64,000 bases of DNA from contig JAOWCC010001751.1 in NCBI GenBank assembly GCA_030867875.1, forward strand, positions 26,466,369-26,530,368, given 5' to 3'. The DNA is from Actinernus sp. WN-2022 (taxonomy: Eukaryota > Cnidaria > Anthozoa > Actiniaria > Actinernidae). Below the pieces are notes generated by a model. The model was not told the origin of the DNA, did not search any database, and saw only the letters and a program-made list of their open reading frames with translations. Position numbers and translations under genes: made by a program. This document shows, in pieces, positions 22,523-32,816 of this stretch; position 1 is the first letter of the stretch, and every line of letters starts with the position of its first letter.

Positions 22523-22803
22523 AACGTTTGGTTTTATTGCGCATTACGAATTCGAAGATATTTTGGTTCATTATTTCAAGAATTGAAAAACATTTTCACT
22601 CCGATAATGAGCGGAGATCATGCCGTAAGTTTGAGAAAAGGTCGGGTATGTCCTACCGGGGAAATAAACCTAGCGCACATCTGTTTTACTAACTTTCATT
22701 TTATGTTTACAGCGTTTTTGTTAAATTAAAAGAGAGTTTTTTTTATTGATTAGCGTATAGCTATGATGATTATGAAAATAGTACTTTATATTCTCATATA
22801 AAT

Positions 22804-22885
22804 GACGAGGTGACCGAGTGGTTAAGGCGTTGGACTGCTAATCCAATGTTCCCTGCACGCGTGGGTTCGAATCCCATCCTCGTCG
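22804..22885 (+). tRNA. tRNA-Ser(GCT)
   Basis: G10 to A; variable arm GTTCCCTGCAC weakly paired. Confidence 0.75.
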
Positions 22886-23086
22886 AATGTTTTGTTTTAT
22901 TGCGCATTACGACTGCGAAGATATTTCGGTTCATTATTTCAAGAATTGATTTTTTGTGCGCGGTGCGCAATGAGTGGTACCGTGGGTGCCAGAAGCTCAA
23001 TTTTCTCTATTCGTGAAAGATAAGGCGGAAAGCTAATGGCCACTCCTATGCGGCCTTTATTACGACAAACAAGCTTCTGGTGAGAG

Positions 23087-23167
23087 GCTTTGGAGTGAAG
23101 TGGTTAAGGCGTTGGACTGTTAATCCAATGTGTTCTGCACGCGTGGGTTCGAATCCCATCCTCGTCG
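23087..23167 (+). pseudogene. tRNA-Ser-like pseudogene, GTT class
   Basis: GTT anticodon, foreign 5' end. Confidence 0.88.
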
Positions 23168-23448
23168 AACGTTTGGTTTTATTGCGCATTACGACTGCGA
23201 ATGTGTTTTGGTTCATTATTTCAAGAATTGAATTATGTTTTCGCTCCGATAATGAGCGGGGATTGTGCCGTAGAATTGGTAAAAGGTCGCGTATGTCCTA
23301 CCGGGGAAATACACCTAGCGCACATCTGTTTTACTAACTTTCATTTTATGTTTACAGCGTTTTTGTTAAATTAAAAGAGAGGTTTTTTTATTGAATAGCG
23401 TATAGCTATGATGATTATGAAAATAGTACTTTATATTCTCATATAAAT

Positions 23449-23530
23449 GACGAGGTGGCCGAGTGGTTAAGGCGTTGGACTGCTAATCCAATGTACTCTG
23501 CACGCGTGGGTTCGAATCCCATCCTCGTCG
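23449..23530 (+). tRNA. tRNA-Ser(GCT)
   Basis: Consensus except GTAC in the variable-arm stem. Confidence 0.88.
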
Positions 23531-23731
23531 AATGTTTGGTTTTATTGCGCATTACGACTGCGAAGATATTTCGGTTCATTATTTCAAAAATTATTTTTTT
23601 GTGCGCGGTGCCCAATGAGTGGTGCCGTGGGTGCCAGAAGCTCAATGTTCTCTATTCGTGAAAGATAAGGCGGAAAGCTAATGGCCACTCCTATGCGGCC
23701 TTTATTACGACAAACAAGCTTCTGGTGAGAG

Positions 23732-23812
23732 GCTTTGGAGTGAAGTGGTTAAGGCGTTGGACTGTTAATCCAATGTGTTCTGCACGCGTGGGTTCGAATC
23801 CCATCCTCGTCG
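23732..23812 (+). pseudogene. tRNA-Ser-like pseudogene, GTT class
   Basis: First member of the 1,370-bp repeat. Confidence 0.88.
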
Positions 23813-24093
23813 AACGTTTGGTTTTATTGCGCATTACGACTGCGAATGTGTTTTGGTTCATTATTTCAAGAATTGAATTATGTTTTCGCTCCGATAATGA
23901 GCGGGGATTGTGCCGTAGATTTGGTAAAAGGTTGTGCATGTTCTACTCGGGAAATCAAGGTAGCGCGCATTTGTTTTAGTAACTTTCATTCAATGTTCAC
24001 AGCGTTTTTGTTCGATTAAAAGAGAGTTTTGTTTATTGATTAGCGTATACCTATGATGATTATGAAAATAGTACTTTATGTTCTCACATAAAT

Positions 24094-24175
24094 GACGAGG
24101 TGGCCGAGTGGTTAAGGCGTTGGACTGCTAATCCAATGTGCTCTGCACGCGTGGGTTCGAATCCCATCCTCGTCC
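24094..24175 (+). tRNA. tRNA-Ser(GCT), discriminator C
   Basis: Consensus body but position 73 is C instead of G. Confidence 0.75.
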
Positions 24176-24456
24176 AACGTTTGGTTTTATTGCGCATTAC
24201 GAATTCGAAGATATTTTGGTTCATTATTTCAAGAATTGAAAAACATTTTCACTCCGATAATGAGCGGCGATTGTGCCGTAAGTTTGAGAAAAGGTCGCGT
24301 ATGTCCTACCGGGGAAATAAACCTAGCGCACATCTGTTTTACTAACTTTCATTTTATGTTTACAGCGTTTTTGTTAAATTAAAAGAGAGGTTTTTTTATT
24401 GAATAGCGTATAGCTATGATGATTATGAAAATAGTACTTTATATTCTCATATAAAT

Positions 24457-24538
24457 GACGAGGTGGCCGAGTGGTTAAGGCGTTGGACTGCTAATCCAAT
24501 GTACTCTGCACGCGTGGGTTCGAATCCCATCCTCGTCG
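24457..24538 (+). tRNA. tRNA-Ser(GCT)
   Basis: GTAC variable-arm form. Confidence 0.88.
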
Positions 24539-24819
24539 AATGTTTGGTTTTATTGCGCATTACGACTGCGAAGATATTTTGGTTCATTATTTCAAGAATT
24601 GAATTATGTTATCGCTCGGATAATGAGCGGGGATTGTGCCGTAGATTTGATAAAAGGCTGTGCATGTTCTACTCGGGAAATCAAGGTAGCGCGCATCTGT
24701 TTTAGTAACTTTCATTCAATGTTCACAGCCTTTTTGTGCCATTAAAAGAGAGGTTTGTTTATTGATTAGCGTATACCTATGATGATTATGAAAATAGTAC
24801 TTTATATTCTCATATAAAT

Positions 24820-24901
24820 GACGAGGTGGCCGAGTGGTTAAGGCGTTGGACTGCTAATCCGATGTGCTCTGCACGAGTGGGTTCGAATCCCATCCTCGTC
24901 G
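24820..24901 (+). tRNA. tRNA-Ser(GCT)
   Basis: TCCGA anticodon stem (U-G pair) and GAGTGGG flank of the T stem. Confidence 0.88.
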
Positions 24902-25102
24902 AATGTTTGGTTTTATTGCGCATTACGACTGCGAAGATATTTCGGTTCATTATTTCAAAAATTATTTTTTTGTGCGCGGTGCCCAATGAGTGGTGCCGTG
25001 GGTGCCAGAAGCTCAATGTTCTCTATTCGTGAAAGATAAGGCGGAAAGCTAATGGCCACTCCTATGCGGCCTTTATTACGACAAACAAGCTTCTGGTGAG
25101 AG

Positions 25103-25183
25103 GCTTTGGAGTGAAGTGGTTAAGGCGTTGGACTGTTAATCCAATGTGTTCTGCACGCGTGGGTTCGAATCCCATCCTCGTCG
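25103..25183 (+). pseudogene. tRNA-Ser-like pseudogene, GTT class
   Basis: Second unit of the 1,370-bp repeat. Confidence 0.88.
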
Positions 25184-25464
25184 AACGTTTGGTTTTATTG
25201 CGCATTACGACTGCGAATGTGTTTTGGTTCATTATTTCAAGAATTGAATTATGTTTTCGCTCCGATAATGAGCGGGGATTGTGCCGTAGATTTGGTAAAA
25301 GGTTGTGCATGTTCTACTCGGGAAATCAAGGTAGCGCGCATCTGTTTTAGTAACTTTCATTCAATGTTCACAGCGTTTTTGTTCGATTAAAAGAGAGTTT
25401 TGTTTATTGATTAGCGTATACCTATGATGATTATGAAAATAGTACTTTATGTTCTCACATAAAT

Positions 25465-25546
25465 GACGAGGTGGCCGAGTGGTTAAGGCGTTGGACTGCT
25501 AATCCAATGTGCTCTGCACGCGTGGGTTCGAATCCCATCCTCGTCC
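25465..25546 (+). tRNA. tRNA-Ser(GCT), discriminator C
   Basis: Duplicate of 24094 with C73. Confidence 0.75.
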
Positions 25547-25827
25547 AACGTTTGGTTTTATTGCGCATTACGAATTCGAAGATATTTTGGTTCATTATTT
25601 CAAGAATTGAAAAACATTTTCACTCCGATAATGAGCGGCGATTGTGCCGTAAGTTTGAGAAAAGGTCGCGTATGTCCTACCGGGGAAATAAACCTAGCGC
25701 ACATCTGTTTTACTAACTTTCATTTTATGTTTACAGCGTTTTTGTTAAATTAAAAGAGAGGTTTTTTTATTGAATAGCGTATAGCTATGATGATTATGAA
25801 AATAGTACTTTATATTCTCATATAAAT

Positions 25828-25909
25828 GACGAGGTGGCCGAGTGGTTAAGGCGTTGGACTGCTAATCCAATGTACTCTGCACGCGTGGGTTCGAATCCCA
25901 TCCTCGTCG
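25828..25909 (+). tRNA. tRNA-Ser(GCT)
   Basis: GTAC variable-arm form. Confidence 0.88.
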
Positions 25910-26190
25910 AATGTTTGGTTTTATTGCGCATTACGACTGCGAAGATATTTTGGTTCATTATTTCAAGAATTGAATTATGTTATCGCTCGGATAATGAGCG
26001 GGGATTGTGCCGTAGATTTGATAAAAGGCTGTGCATGTTCTACTCGGGAAATCAAGGTAGCGCGCATCTGTTTTAGTAACTTTCATTCAATGTTCACAGC
26101 CTTTTTGTGCCATTAAAAGAGAGGTTTGTTTATTGATTAGCGTATACCTATGATGATTATGAAAATAGTACTTTATATTCTCATATAAAT

Positions 26191-26272
26191 GACGAGGTGG
26201 CCAAGTGGTTAAGGCGTTGGACTGCTAATCCGATGTGCTCTGCACGAGTGGGTTCGAATCCCATCCTCGTCG
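26191..26272 (+). tRNA. tRNA-Ser(GCT)
   Basis: As 24820, plus G13 to A (GGCCAAG). Confidence 0.85.
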
Positions 26273-26473
26273 AATGTTTGGTTTTATTGCGCATTACGAC
26301 TGCGAAGATATTTCGGTTCATTATTTCAAAAATTATTTTTTTGTGCGCGGTGCCCAATGAGTGGTGCCGTGGGTGCCAGAAGCTCAATGTTCTCTATTCG
26401 TGAAAGATAAGGCGGAAAGCTAATGGCCACTCCTATGCGGCCTTTATTACGACAAACAAGCTTCTGGTGAGAG

Positions 26474-26553
26474 GCTTTGGAGTGAAGTGGTTAAGGCGTT
26501 GGACTGTTAATCCAATGTGTCTGCACGCGTCGGTTCGAATCCCATCCTCGTCG
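26474..26553 (+). pseudogene. tRNA-Ser-like pseudogene, GTT class
   Basis: 1-nt deletion in the variable arm (GTGTCTGC); T stem GTCGG. Confidence 0.88.
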
Positions 26554-26834
26554 AACATTTGGTTTTATTGCGCATTACGACTGCGAATGTGTTTTGGTTC
26601 ATTATTTCAAGAATTGAACTATGTTTTCGCTCCGATAATGAGCGGGGATTGTGCCGTAGATTTGGTAAAAGGTTGTGCATGTTCTACTCGGGAAATCAAG
26701 GTAGCGCGCATCTGTTTTAGTAACTTTCATTCAATGTTCACAGCGTTTTTGTTCGATTAAAAGAGAGTTTTGTTTATTGATTAGCGTATACCTATGATGA
26801 TTATGAAAATAGTACTTTATGTTCTCACATAAAT

Positions 26835-26916
26835 GACGAGGTGGCCGAGTGGTTAAGGCGTTGGACTGCTAATCCAATGTGCTCTGCACGCGTGGGTTCG
26901 AATCCCATCCTCGTCC
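26835..26916 (+). tRNA. tRNA-Ser(GCT), discriminator C
   Basis: C73 copy, third unit. Confidence 0.75.
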
Positions 26917-27197
26917 AACGTTTGGTTTTATTGCGCATTACGAATTCGAAGATATTTTGGTTCATTATTTCAAGAATTGAAAAACATTTTCACTCCGATA
27001 ATGAGCGGCGATTGTGCCGTAAGTTTGAGAAAAGGTCGCGTATGTCCTACCGGGGAAATAAACCTAGCGCACATCTGTTTTACTAACTTTCATTTTATGT
27101 TTACAGCGTTTTTGTTAAATTAAAAGAGAGGTTTTTTTATTGAATAGCGTATAGCTATGATGATTATGAAAATAGTACTTTATATTCTCATATAAAT

Positions 27198-27279
27198 GAC
27201 GAGGTGGCCGAGTGGTTAAGGCGTTGGACTGCTAATCCAATGTACTCTGCACGCGTGGGTTCGAATCCCATCCTCGTCG
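27198..27279 (+). tRNA. tRNA-Ser(GCT)
   Basis: GTAC variable-arm form. Confidence 0.88.
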
Positions 27280-27560
27280 AATGTTTGGTTTTATTGCGCA
27301 TTACGACTGCGAAGATATTTTGGTTCATTATTTCAAGAATTGAATTATGTTATCGCTCGGATAATGAGCGGGGATTGTGCCGTAGATTTGATAAAAGGCT
27401 GTGCATGTTCTACTCGGGAAATCAAGGTAGCGCGCATCTGTTTTAGTAACTTTCATTCAATGTTCACAGCCTTTTTGTGCCATTAAAAGAGAGGTTTGTT
27501 TATTGATTAGCGTATACCTATGATGATTATGAAAATAGTACTTTATATTCTCATATAAAT

Positions 27561-27642
27561 GACGAGGTGGCCAAGTGGTTAAGGCGTTGGACTGCTAATC
27601 CGATGTGCTCTGCACGAGTGGGTTCGAATCCCATCCTCGTCG
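27561..27642 (+). tRNA. tRNA-Ser(GCT)
   Basis: Copy of 26191. Confidence 0.85.
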
Positions 27643-27843
27643 AATGTTTGGTTTTATTGCGCATTACGACTGCGAAGATATTTCGGTTCATTATTTCAAA
27701 AATTATTTTTTTGTGCGCGGTGCCCAATGAGTGGTGCCGTGGGTGCCAGAAGCTCAATGTTCTCTATTCGTGAAAGATAAGGCGGAAAGCTAATGGCCAC
27801 TCCTATGCGGCCTTTATTACGACAAACAAGCTTCTGGTGAGAG

Positions 27844-27923
27844 GCTTTGGAGTGAAGTGGTTAAGGCGTTGGACTGTTAATCCAATGTGTCTGCACGCGT
27901 CGGTTCGAATCCCATCCTCGTCG
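27844..27923 (+). pseudogene. tRNA-Ser-like pseudogene, GTT class
   Basis: Same 1-nt deletion as 26474. Confidence 0.88.
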
Positions 27924-28204
27924 AACATTTGGTTTTATTGCGCATTACGACTGCGAATATATTTTGGTTCATTATTTCAAGAATTGAATTATGTTTTCGC
28001 TCCGATAATGTGCGGGGATTGTGCCGTAGATTTGATAAAAGGTTGTGCATGTTCTACCCGGGAAATCAAGGTAGCGCGTATCTGTTTTAGTAACTTTCAT
28101 TCAATGTTCACAGCGTTTTTGTTCGATTAAAAGAGAGTTTTGTTTATTGATTAGCGTATACCTATGATGATTATGAAAATAGTACTTTATATTCTCACAT
28201 AAAT

Positions 28205-28286
28205 GACGAGGTGGCCGAGTGGTTAAGGCGTTGGACTGCTAATCCAATGTGCTCTGCACGCGTGGGTTCGAATCCCATCCTCGTCC
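28205..28286 (+). tRNA. tRNA-Ser(GCT), discriminator C
   Basis: C73 copy, fourth unit. Confidence 0.75.
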
Positions 28287-28567
28287 AACGTTTGGTTTTA
28301 TTGCGCATTACGAATTCGAAGATATTTTGGTTCATTATTTCAAGAATTGAAAAACATTTTCACTCCGATAATGAGCGGCGATTGTGCCGTAAGTTTGAGA
28401 AAAGGTCGCGTATGTCCTACCGGGGAAATAAACCTAGCGCACATCTGTTTTACTAACTTTCATTTTATGTTTACAGCGTTTTTGTTAAATTAAAAGAGAG
28501 GTTTTTTTATTGAATAGCGTATAGCTATGATGATTATGAAAATAGTACTTTATATTCTCATATAAAT

Positions 28568-28649
28568 GACGAGGTGGCCGAGTGGTTAAGGCGTTGGACT
28601 GCTAATCCAATGTACTCTGCACGCGTGGGTTCGAATCCCATCCTCGTCG
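28568..28649 (+). tRNA. tRNA-Ser(GCT)
   Basis: GTAC variable-arm form. Confidence 0.88.
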
Positions 28650-28930
28650 AATGTTTGGTTTTATTGCGCATTACGACTGCGAAGATATTTTGGTTCATTA
28701 TTTCAAGAATTGAATTATGTTATCGCTCGGATAATGAGCGGGGATTGTGCCGTAGATTTGATAAAAGGCTGTGCATGTTCTACTCGGGAAATCAAGGTAG
28801 CGCGCATCTGTTTTAGTAACTTTCATTCAATGTTCACAGCCTTTTTGTGCCATTAAAAGAGAGGTTTGTTTATTGATTAGCGTATACCTATGATGATTAT
28901 GAAAATAGTACTTTATATTCTCATATAAAT

Positions 28931-29012
28931 GACGAGGTGGCCAAGTGGTTAAGGCGTTGGACTGCTAATCCGATGTGCTCTGCACGAGTGGGTTCGAATC
29001 CCATCCTCGTCG
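28931..29012 (+). tRNA. tRNA-Ser(GCT)
   Basis: Copy of 26191. Confidence 0.85.
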
Positions 29013-29213
29013 AATGTTTGGTTTTATTGCGCATTACGACTGCGAAGATATTTCGGTTCATTATTTCAAAAATTATTTTTTTGTGCGCGGTGCCCAATGA
29101 GTGGTGCCGTGGGTGCCAGAAGCTCAATGTTCTCTATTCGTGAAAGATAAGGCGGAAAGCTAATGGCCACTCCTATGCGGCCTTTATTACGACAAACAAG
29201 CTTCTGGTGAGAG

Positions 29214-29293
29214 GCTTTGGAGTGAAGTGGTTAAGGCGTTGGACTGTTAATCCAATGTGTCTGCACGCGTCGGTTCGAATCCCATCCTCGTCG
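29214..29293 (+). pseudogene. tRNA-Ser-like pseudogene, GTT class
   Basis: Same deletion as 26474; fifth, incomplete unit. Confidence 0.88.
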
Positions 29294-29574
29294 AACATTT
29301 GGTTTTATTGCGCATTACGACTGCGAATATATTTTGGTTCATTATTTCAAGAATTGAATTATGTTTTCGCTCCGATAATGTGCGGGGATTGTGCCGTAGA
29401 TTTGATAAAAGGTTGTGCATGTTCTACCCGGGAAATCAAGGTAGCGCGTATCTGTTTTAGTAACTTTCATTCAATGTTCACAGCGTTTTTGTTCGATTAA
29501 AAGAGAGTTTTGTTTATTGATTAGCGTATACCTATGATGATTATGAAAATAGTACTTTATATTCTCACATAAAT

Positions 29575-29596
29575 GACGAGGTGGCCGAGTGGTTAA
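29575..29596 (+). pseudogene. Split tRNA-Ser(GCT), 5' part
   Basis: The 22-nt 5' part (acceptor strand, A box, D loop up to TTAA) of a gene cut by the transposon; the 3' part starts at 40347. Confidence 0.92.
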
Positions 29597-29627
29597 AGGC
29601 CCAGTACGGACCTTGTTGCTTTGCGCG
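29597..29627 (+). repeat. Left terminal inverted repeat of the DNA transposon
   Basis: Matches the reverse complement of 40312-40342 at 30 of 31 positions. The TTAA at 29593-29596 just outside is the target duplication and belongs to the tRNA D loop. Confidence 0.92.
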
Positions 29628-30832
29628 CTTAGACACTGGCCGCCATCTTTTGTCACAGTCGAAAATTGCTCTCTTTTCAACCGCTCTATGCAATCCACTT
29701 CCATCGGCCGTTTTTCTAATCTGACTTTCAGTATATTTATTTTCACATGTTGCCAAATTGTAAGGCATCATTTCTATAGCATTTTAAAGACATTTAGGTC
29801 GTAATGTAGGCGAAATTTGTGTTACGAACAATGCGATGTATGTTTATGGGGAAGGCATCATGGCGGAACTGTCGGTAGGAAGACCACGTTAGCCTGGTTC
29901 TGTTCGGAAAATACGGCTTTGTTCTTCTGTATTTTACGGCCGGAATGACAGGAAGCCACATATGGGTTTTGCAGGAAAAAGAATCAGTGTTTTTGCGTTG
30001 TGTAATGCCACTGTCATCAACGGTAAGCAGTCTTCAGTGATATTATAAATTTCCGGTTCCGCACTGGCATGGCTGGAGTGGTCAAAGAGGAAAGGAATCA
30101 TTTTACTATCATGACAAGTTTCAAGTCGATGCTATAGAAGTGCAATGGATTTTATAAGCCGTAGTTTTTGATGAGCATGATTTGGGAATTTGGGAAAATT
30201 TATGTGAACCCACAACAAACAGTCTGAACAGCTATAAAGGTAAAATGACAGAATACTGTTACGTTCATTACAGCAATTTACCAGAGACTTTTTCTGAATT
30301 CACAACTAAATTAATTATTAAGTTGAAACATACTGGTACTGCTGTGTAAAAAATATATATATACATATATAGTAAAAATATTGTAGGGTGGTGGAAGGAT
30401 ATTGCAAGAATATAGCCCAAACATTTTGAGACACATTTGCACTTGGCTACCACTACCGTATACATGTATGCATTTCAGTGATCTGCTGAGAGGGACAATA
30501 TTAGAAACTTCACATTATAGCAAAGTAATTTTATAAAAATGTTGATTCTAACTATGGAGTGGCAAATTGGAACAATTTGAGTGTTTATAATGCTAAAACA
30601 AAAACCTATTAATTAGCTTTTTTATAAACAAAGCAGGACAAGTGATTCTAAGTCCCTGCATCTAATTGGTAAGAGAAACATTTAATTAAAGTTGGAACTA
30701 TAGTGGTTTTAATAGCATCAAGGGTACTGTACAGGCTGTTGCTCGTTGTCACTGATATTTACTAGCAACACAGTCTAATCTACATGTAAGTTTCAAGGTT
30801 AGTGTATTCGACTCAATGTACATGTACTGTAA
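29628..30832. other. Left interior of the transposon, no clear gene
   Basis: Mostly AT-rich DNA without a long ORF. On the minus strand at 29638-29650 is AAAGATGGCGGCC, close to a YY1-type site. On the plus strand an ATG at 29860 opens MAELS followed by a possible splice donor (GTAGGA at 29875), and a possible 48-bp exon lies at 29975-30022 between TTTTGCAG and GTAAGC. These exon-like signals are short and may be chance. Confidence 0.35.
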
Positions 30833-30970
30833 TTGAAGGGCTGTGTGTAAAAAGGGTGTAAGTGATTCTTAATCACATTCTAAATTCTCCCTTAGAAAAC
30901 AAAGAAATTGAAGGAGAATTTAGAATGTGATCAAGAGCCACTTATGCCCTTTTTGCACACAGCCCTTCAA
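30833..30970. mobile_element. Foldback / MITE-like palindrome
   Basis: The arms 30833-30893 and 30911-30970 are inverted repeats of about 60 bp with a handful of mismatches, starting TTGAAGGGCTGTGTG, around a 17-bp loop. TA lies just outside either end with an extra base, so a TA target duplication is possible but not certain. No coding capacity. Confidence 0.75.
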
Positions 30971-31339
30971 ATATACATGATTCTAAAATAATACAAAAAA
31001 AAGGTTTACAATAAAAAATATAAGATAATATGCATATCTAGACAAAGAGATACATGTAATATAGAGTACATTGAGTACAGGAAATCATTGTAGCAAAAGC
31101 TAAACAATGTCCACAAATAAGCAATATTCTACTAGCAACAGGTGTAGGTTGTCATGAGATTTTACGCACATTGAAAAAATCTAGCATTTTGTAAGTGCAT
31201 CAAATCAAAAATCAAATATTTTGTTTACCCTCTGATATTACATTTAAGGCTTATTACCGGTAGGCCTCTAGCAGATCCTACTAATGATCCGAACATTCTC
31301 CACACACTTTCACTACATTCAATATTTACAACTCACATG

Positions 31340-31497
31340 TTGATATTTACAGAGGGAGGAAAACCGGAGAACAATCTTCAAAGCGTGGATGAGAATCGAC
31401 AAACTCAACTCCCACATAATGGTGTATCCGGGGTTCGAACCCGAGTCACAATAGTGAGAAACGAGCACTGATACACGCTGCACCACCCAGCTCTCCC
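31340..31497 (-). mobile_element. tRNA-derived SINE-like element
   Basis: Read on the minus strand it begins GGGAGAGCTGGGTGGTGCAGCG (A-box-like part at 31476-31487), has a perfect B box GGTTCGAACCC at 31432-31442 and runs into a CCGGTTTTCCTCCCTC segment near 31352-31367. That order (tRNA-like head, then a conserved non-tRNA body) is the usual SINE plan. The tRNA head cannot fold fully, so it is not a tRNA gene. The 3' end is not clear and may reach about 31250. Confidence 0.55.
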
Positions 31498-31650
31498 ATA
31501 AGCCTAATATACAGTCCTGGAGCCTGATTGAGCTAACCAGGATTAAGGGTTTGTTAGTGCATTTCTAACTAGTTGTAATATTAGAGTGCAGAATGACATG
31601 TTTTACCAAAAGAACCAGAATCCTCCATATTAGATGCTAATCAGGCTTCA

Positions 31651-31916
31651 AACAAGGGCTCTGCTATATAGTGTTCAAGTTTTAGGAAAAAGGGATAAAA
31701 TACTTGAGAGATTAAAATAATATGACATATTGACCTTTTTAATATCCATAAAACTTCACAGTCCTATAAATTTTATCCTATCCTAACAAGGGCTCTGCTA
31801 TATAGTTTTCAAGTTTTAGGAAAAAGGGATAAAATACTTGAGAGATTACAATAATATGACATATTGACCTTTTTAATATCCATAAAACTTCACAGTCCTA
31901 TAAATTTTATCCTACC
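31651..31916. repeat. Tandem duplication, 134-bp period, two copies
   Basis: 31651-31784 and 31785-31916 are nearly identical (a few substitutions), starting AACAAGGGCTCTGCTATATAG. AT-rich and non-coding. Confidence 0.9.
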
Positions 31917-32509
31917 CTCTTCATTTCTGGCCCTGTAGTCATAATACATGATCCCAGCTACCAGTACATTCACCTATTTAGAGGGGGTGGGGATGCGCAG
32001 CAAGAATGGTGAATGCGATTTGCTTTGGTATTTCAGAAGTTCTAATCAGAAAATAAATCAGAACAATATTATTACATGTACACTGTAACTAAGGTAACTC
32101 CAGTAGAATATAGCAAATTAATATTGCCTGGTTCAAAAAATACTATTGATTTTGAGGGTCAGTGTTACCTTCCCCTAGAATTAAAAAAACCATAAGTGTT
32201 TTTCGTGATCCAACATTTTGCTGGAGCCATGCAATCAGCTATCTTAGGACCAATTTATTTGACATAATATATTGAATCCAAGCATTGTACCCAACCTGAC
32301 CGAGGCCTGAGGTTAGGCTCTTAGCAAAAGGAGCCCTTTGTTACATTTAATAATTCAATAATTCATTAATATGTATATTTCTGATTTACCTGACAGAAGG
32401 GATATAGATACCTCTGGAAATCTGTTGCATATTCGGCAGTATCCCACAGGTTGTATCAATTTTTTTCCACTGCCATACATGTAATGTGCTGTATACGCAC
32501 TCTGAACAG
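31917..32509. other. Transposon interior with no recognised gene
   Basis: AT-rich DNA. The small reading frames here have no recognisable domain and no conserved start context. I see no RNA gene. Confidence 0.5.
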
Positions 32510-32618
32510 ATTCCAGTTTTGCCACCAAAATATTGTGATGCAGCACATGTGCCAAGTGAAGTGTGTTCTTTATTTAGTTTGGCATGGGATAAAATGGTTA
32601 TGCAATGTTTTCTTGTAG
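32510..32618 (+). other. Exon-like open stretch, unknown product
   Basis: After a possible splice acceptor (ACAG ending at 32509) the plus strand is open for about 36 codons (IPVLPPKYCDAAHVPSEVCS onward) with coding-like composition, until it meets the hexamer tail of the LINE. It may be an exon of a gene carried by the transposon and broken by the LINE, or of its lost transposase. The family is not recognised. Confidence 0.25.
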
Positions 32619-32645
32619 TAGATACAGATACAGATACAGATATAT
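32619..32645 (-). repeat. LINE 3' tail of TATCTG hexamers
   Basis: On the plus strand this reads as repeated GATACA; on the LINE strand the hexamers follow directly after an AATAAA signal. It marks the 3' end of the LINE. Confidence 0.7.
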
Positions 32646-32816
32646 TTTTTATTAGCTCCTTGTACAGCAGATAGTACATTAGAATGTAGTGCTAATAAAA
32701 TATAATTGTATTACAGGCTATAAGATTGAGTATTGCTATAATTTTTACAAATCATGTTTTCAGTATACCTTAATATATAGTTGCTTAGTTAAAGATATCA
32801 CGAGATTAGAACTCTA

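Larger units (their letters stand above)
8676..29596 (+). repeat. Tandem tRNA-Ser(GCT) array, first plus-strand block
   Basis: About 60 tRNA-like loci run rightward. From 9695 to 12236 eight copies sit exactly 363 bp apart. Two long spacer families alternate: one with a GTATACC element and TTCGATTAAAAG, the other with GTATAGC and TTAAATTAAAAG. A third, shorter spacer starts with a GTGCGCGGTGCCC segment and always leads into a GTT-class pseudo-copy. Spacers carry no protein gene that I can support. The step 9294 to 9695 is 401 bp because about 38 bp of the upstream flank is duplicated. The block ends inside a tRNA gene split by the 10.7-kb insertion. Confidence 0.95.
23732..29596 (+). repeat. 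Higher-order repeat, four copies of 1,370-1,371 bp plus a part
   Basis: Units start at the GTT-class copies at 23732, 25103, 26474, 27844 and 29214. Each complete unit has four tRNA-like loci in the same order: GTT class, a copy with discriminator C, a copy with GTAC in the variable arm, and a copy with a GAGTG T-stem flank. Units 3 and 4 share a 1-nt deletion in the GTT-class copy that units 1 and 2 lack, so the order of duplication can be read. The fifth unit is cut by the transposon insertion. Confidence 0.93.

Noticed and set aside
29597..29810. THAP-type DNA-binding domain of a Kolobok/P transposase on the minus strand at the left end
   Set aside because: The C2CH spacing and the conserved Pro and Phe positions are missing in all three frames; only a few cysteines occur by chance.
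31340..31497. A second true tRNA gene on the minus strand
   Set aside because: It has good A and B boxes but the acceptor and anticodon stems do not pair, so a SINE head fits better.
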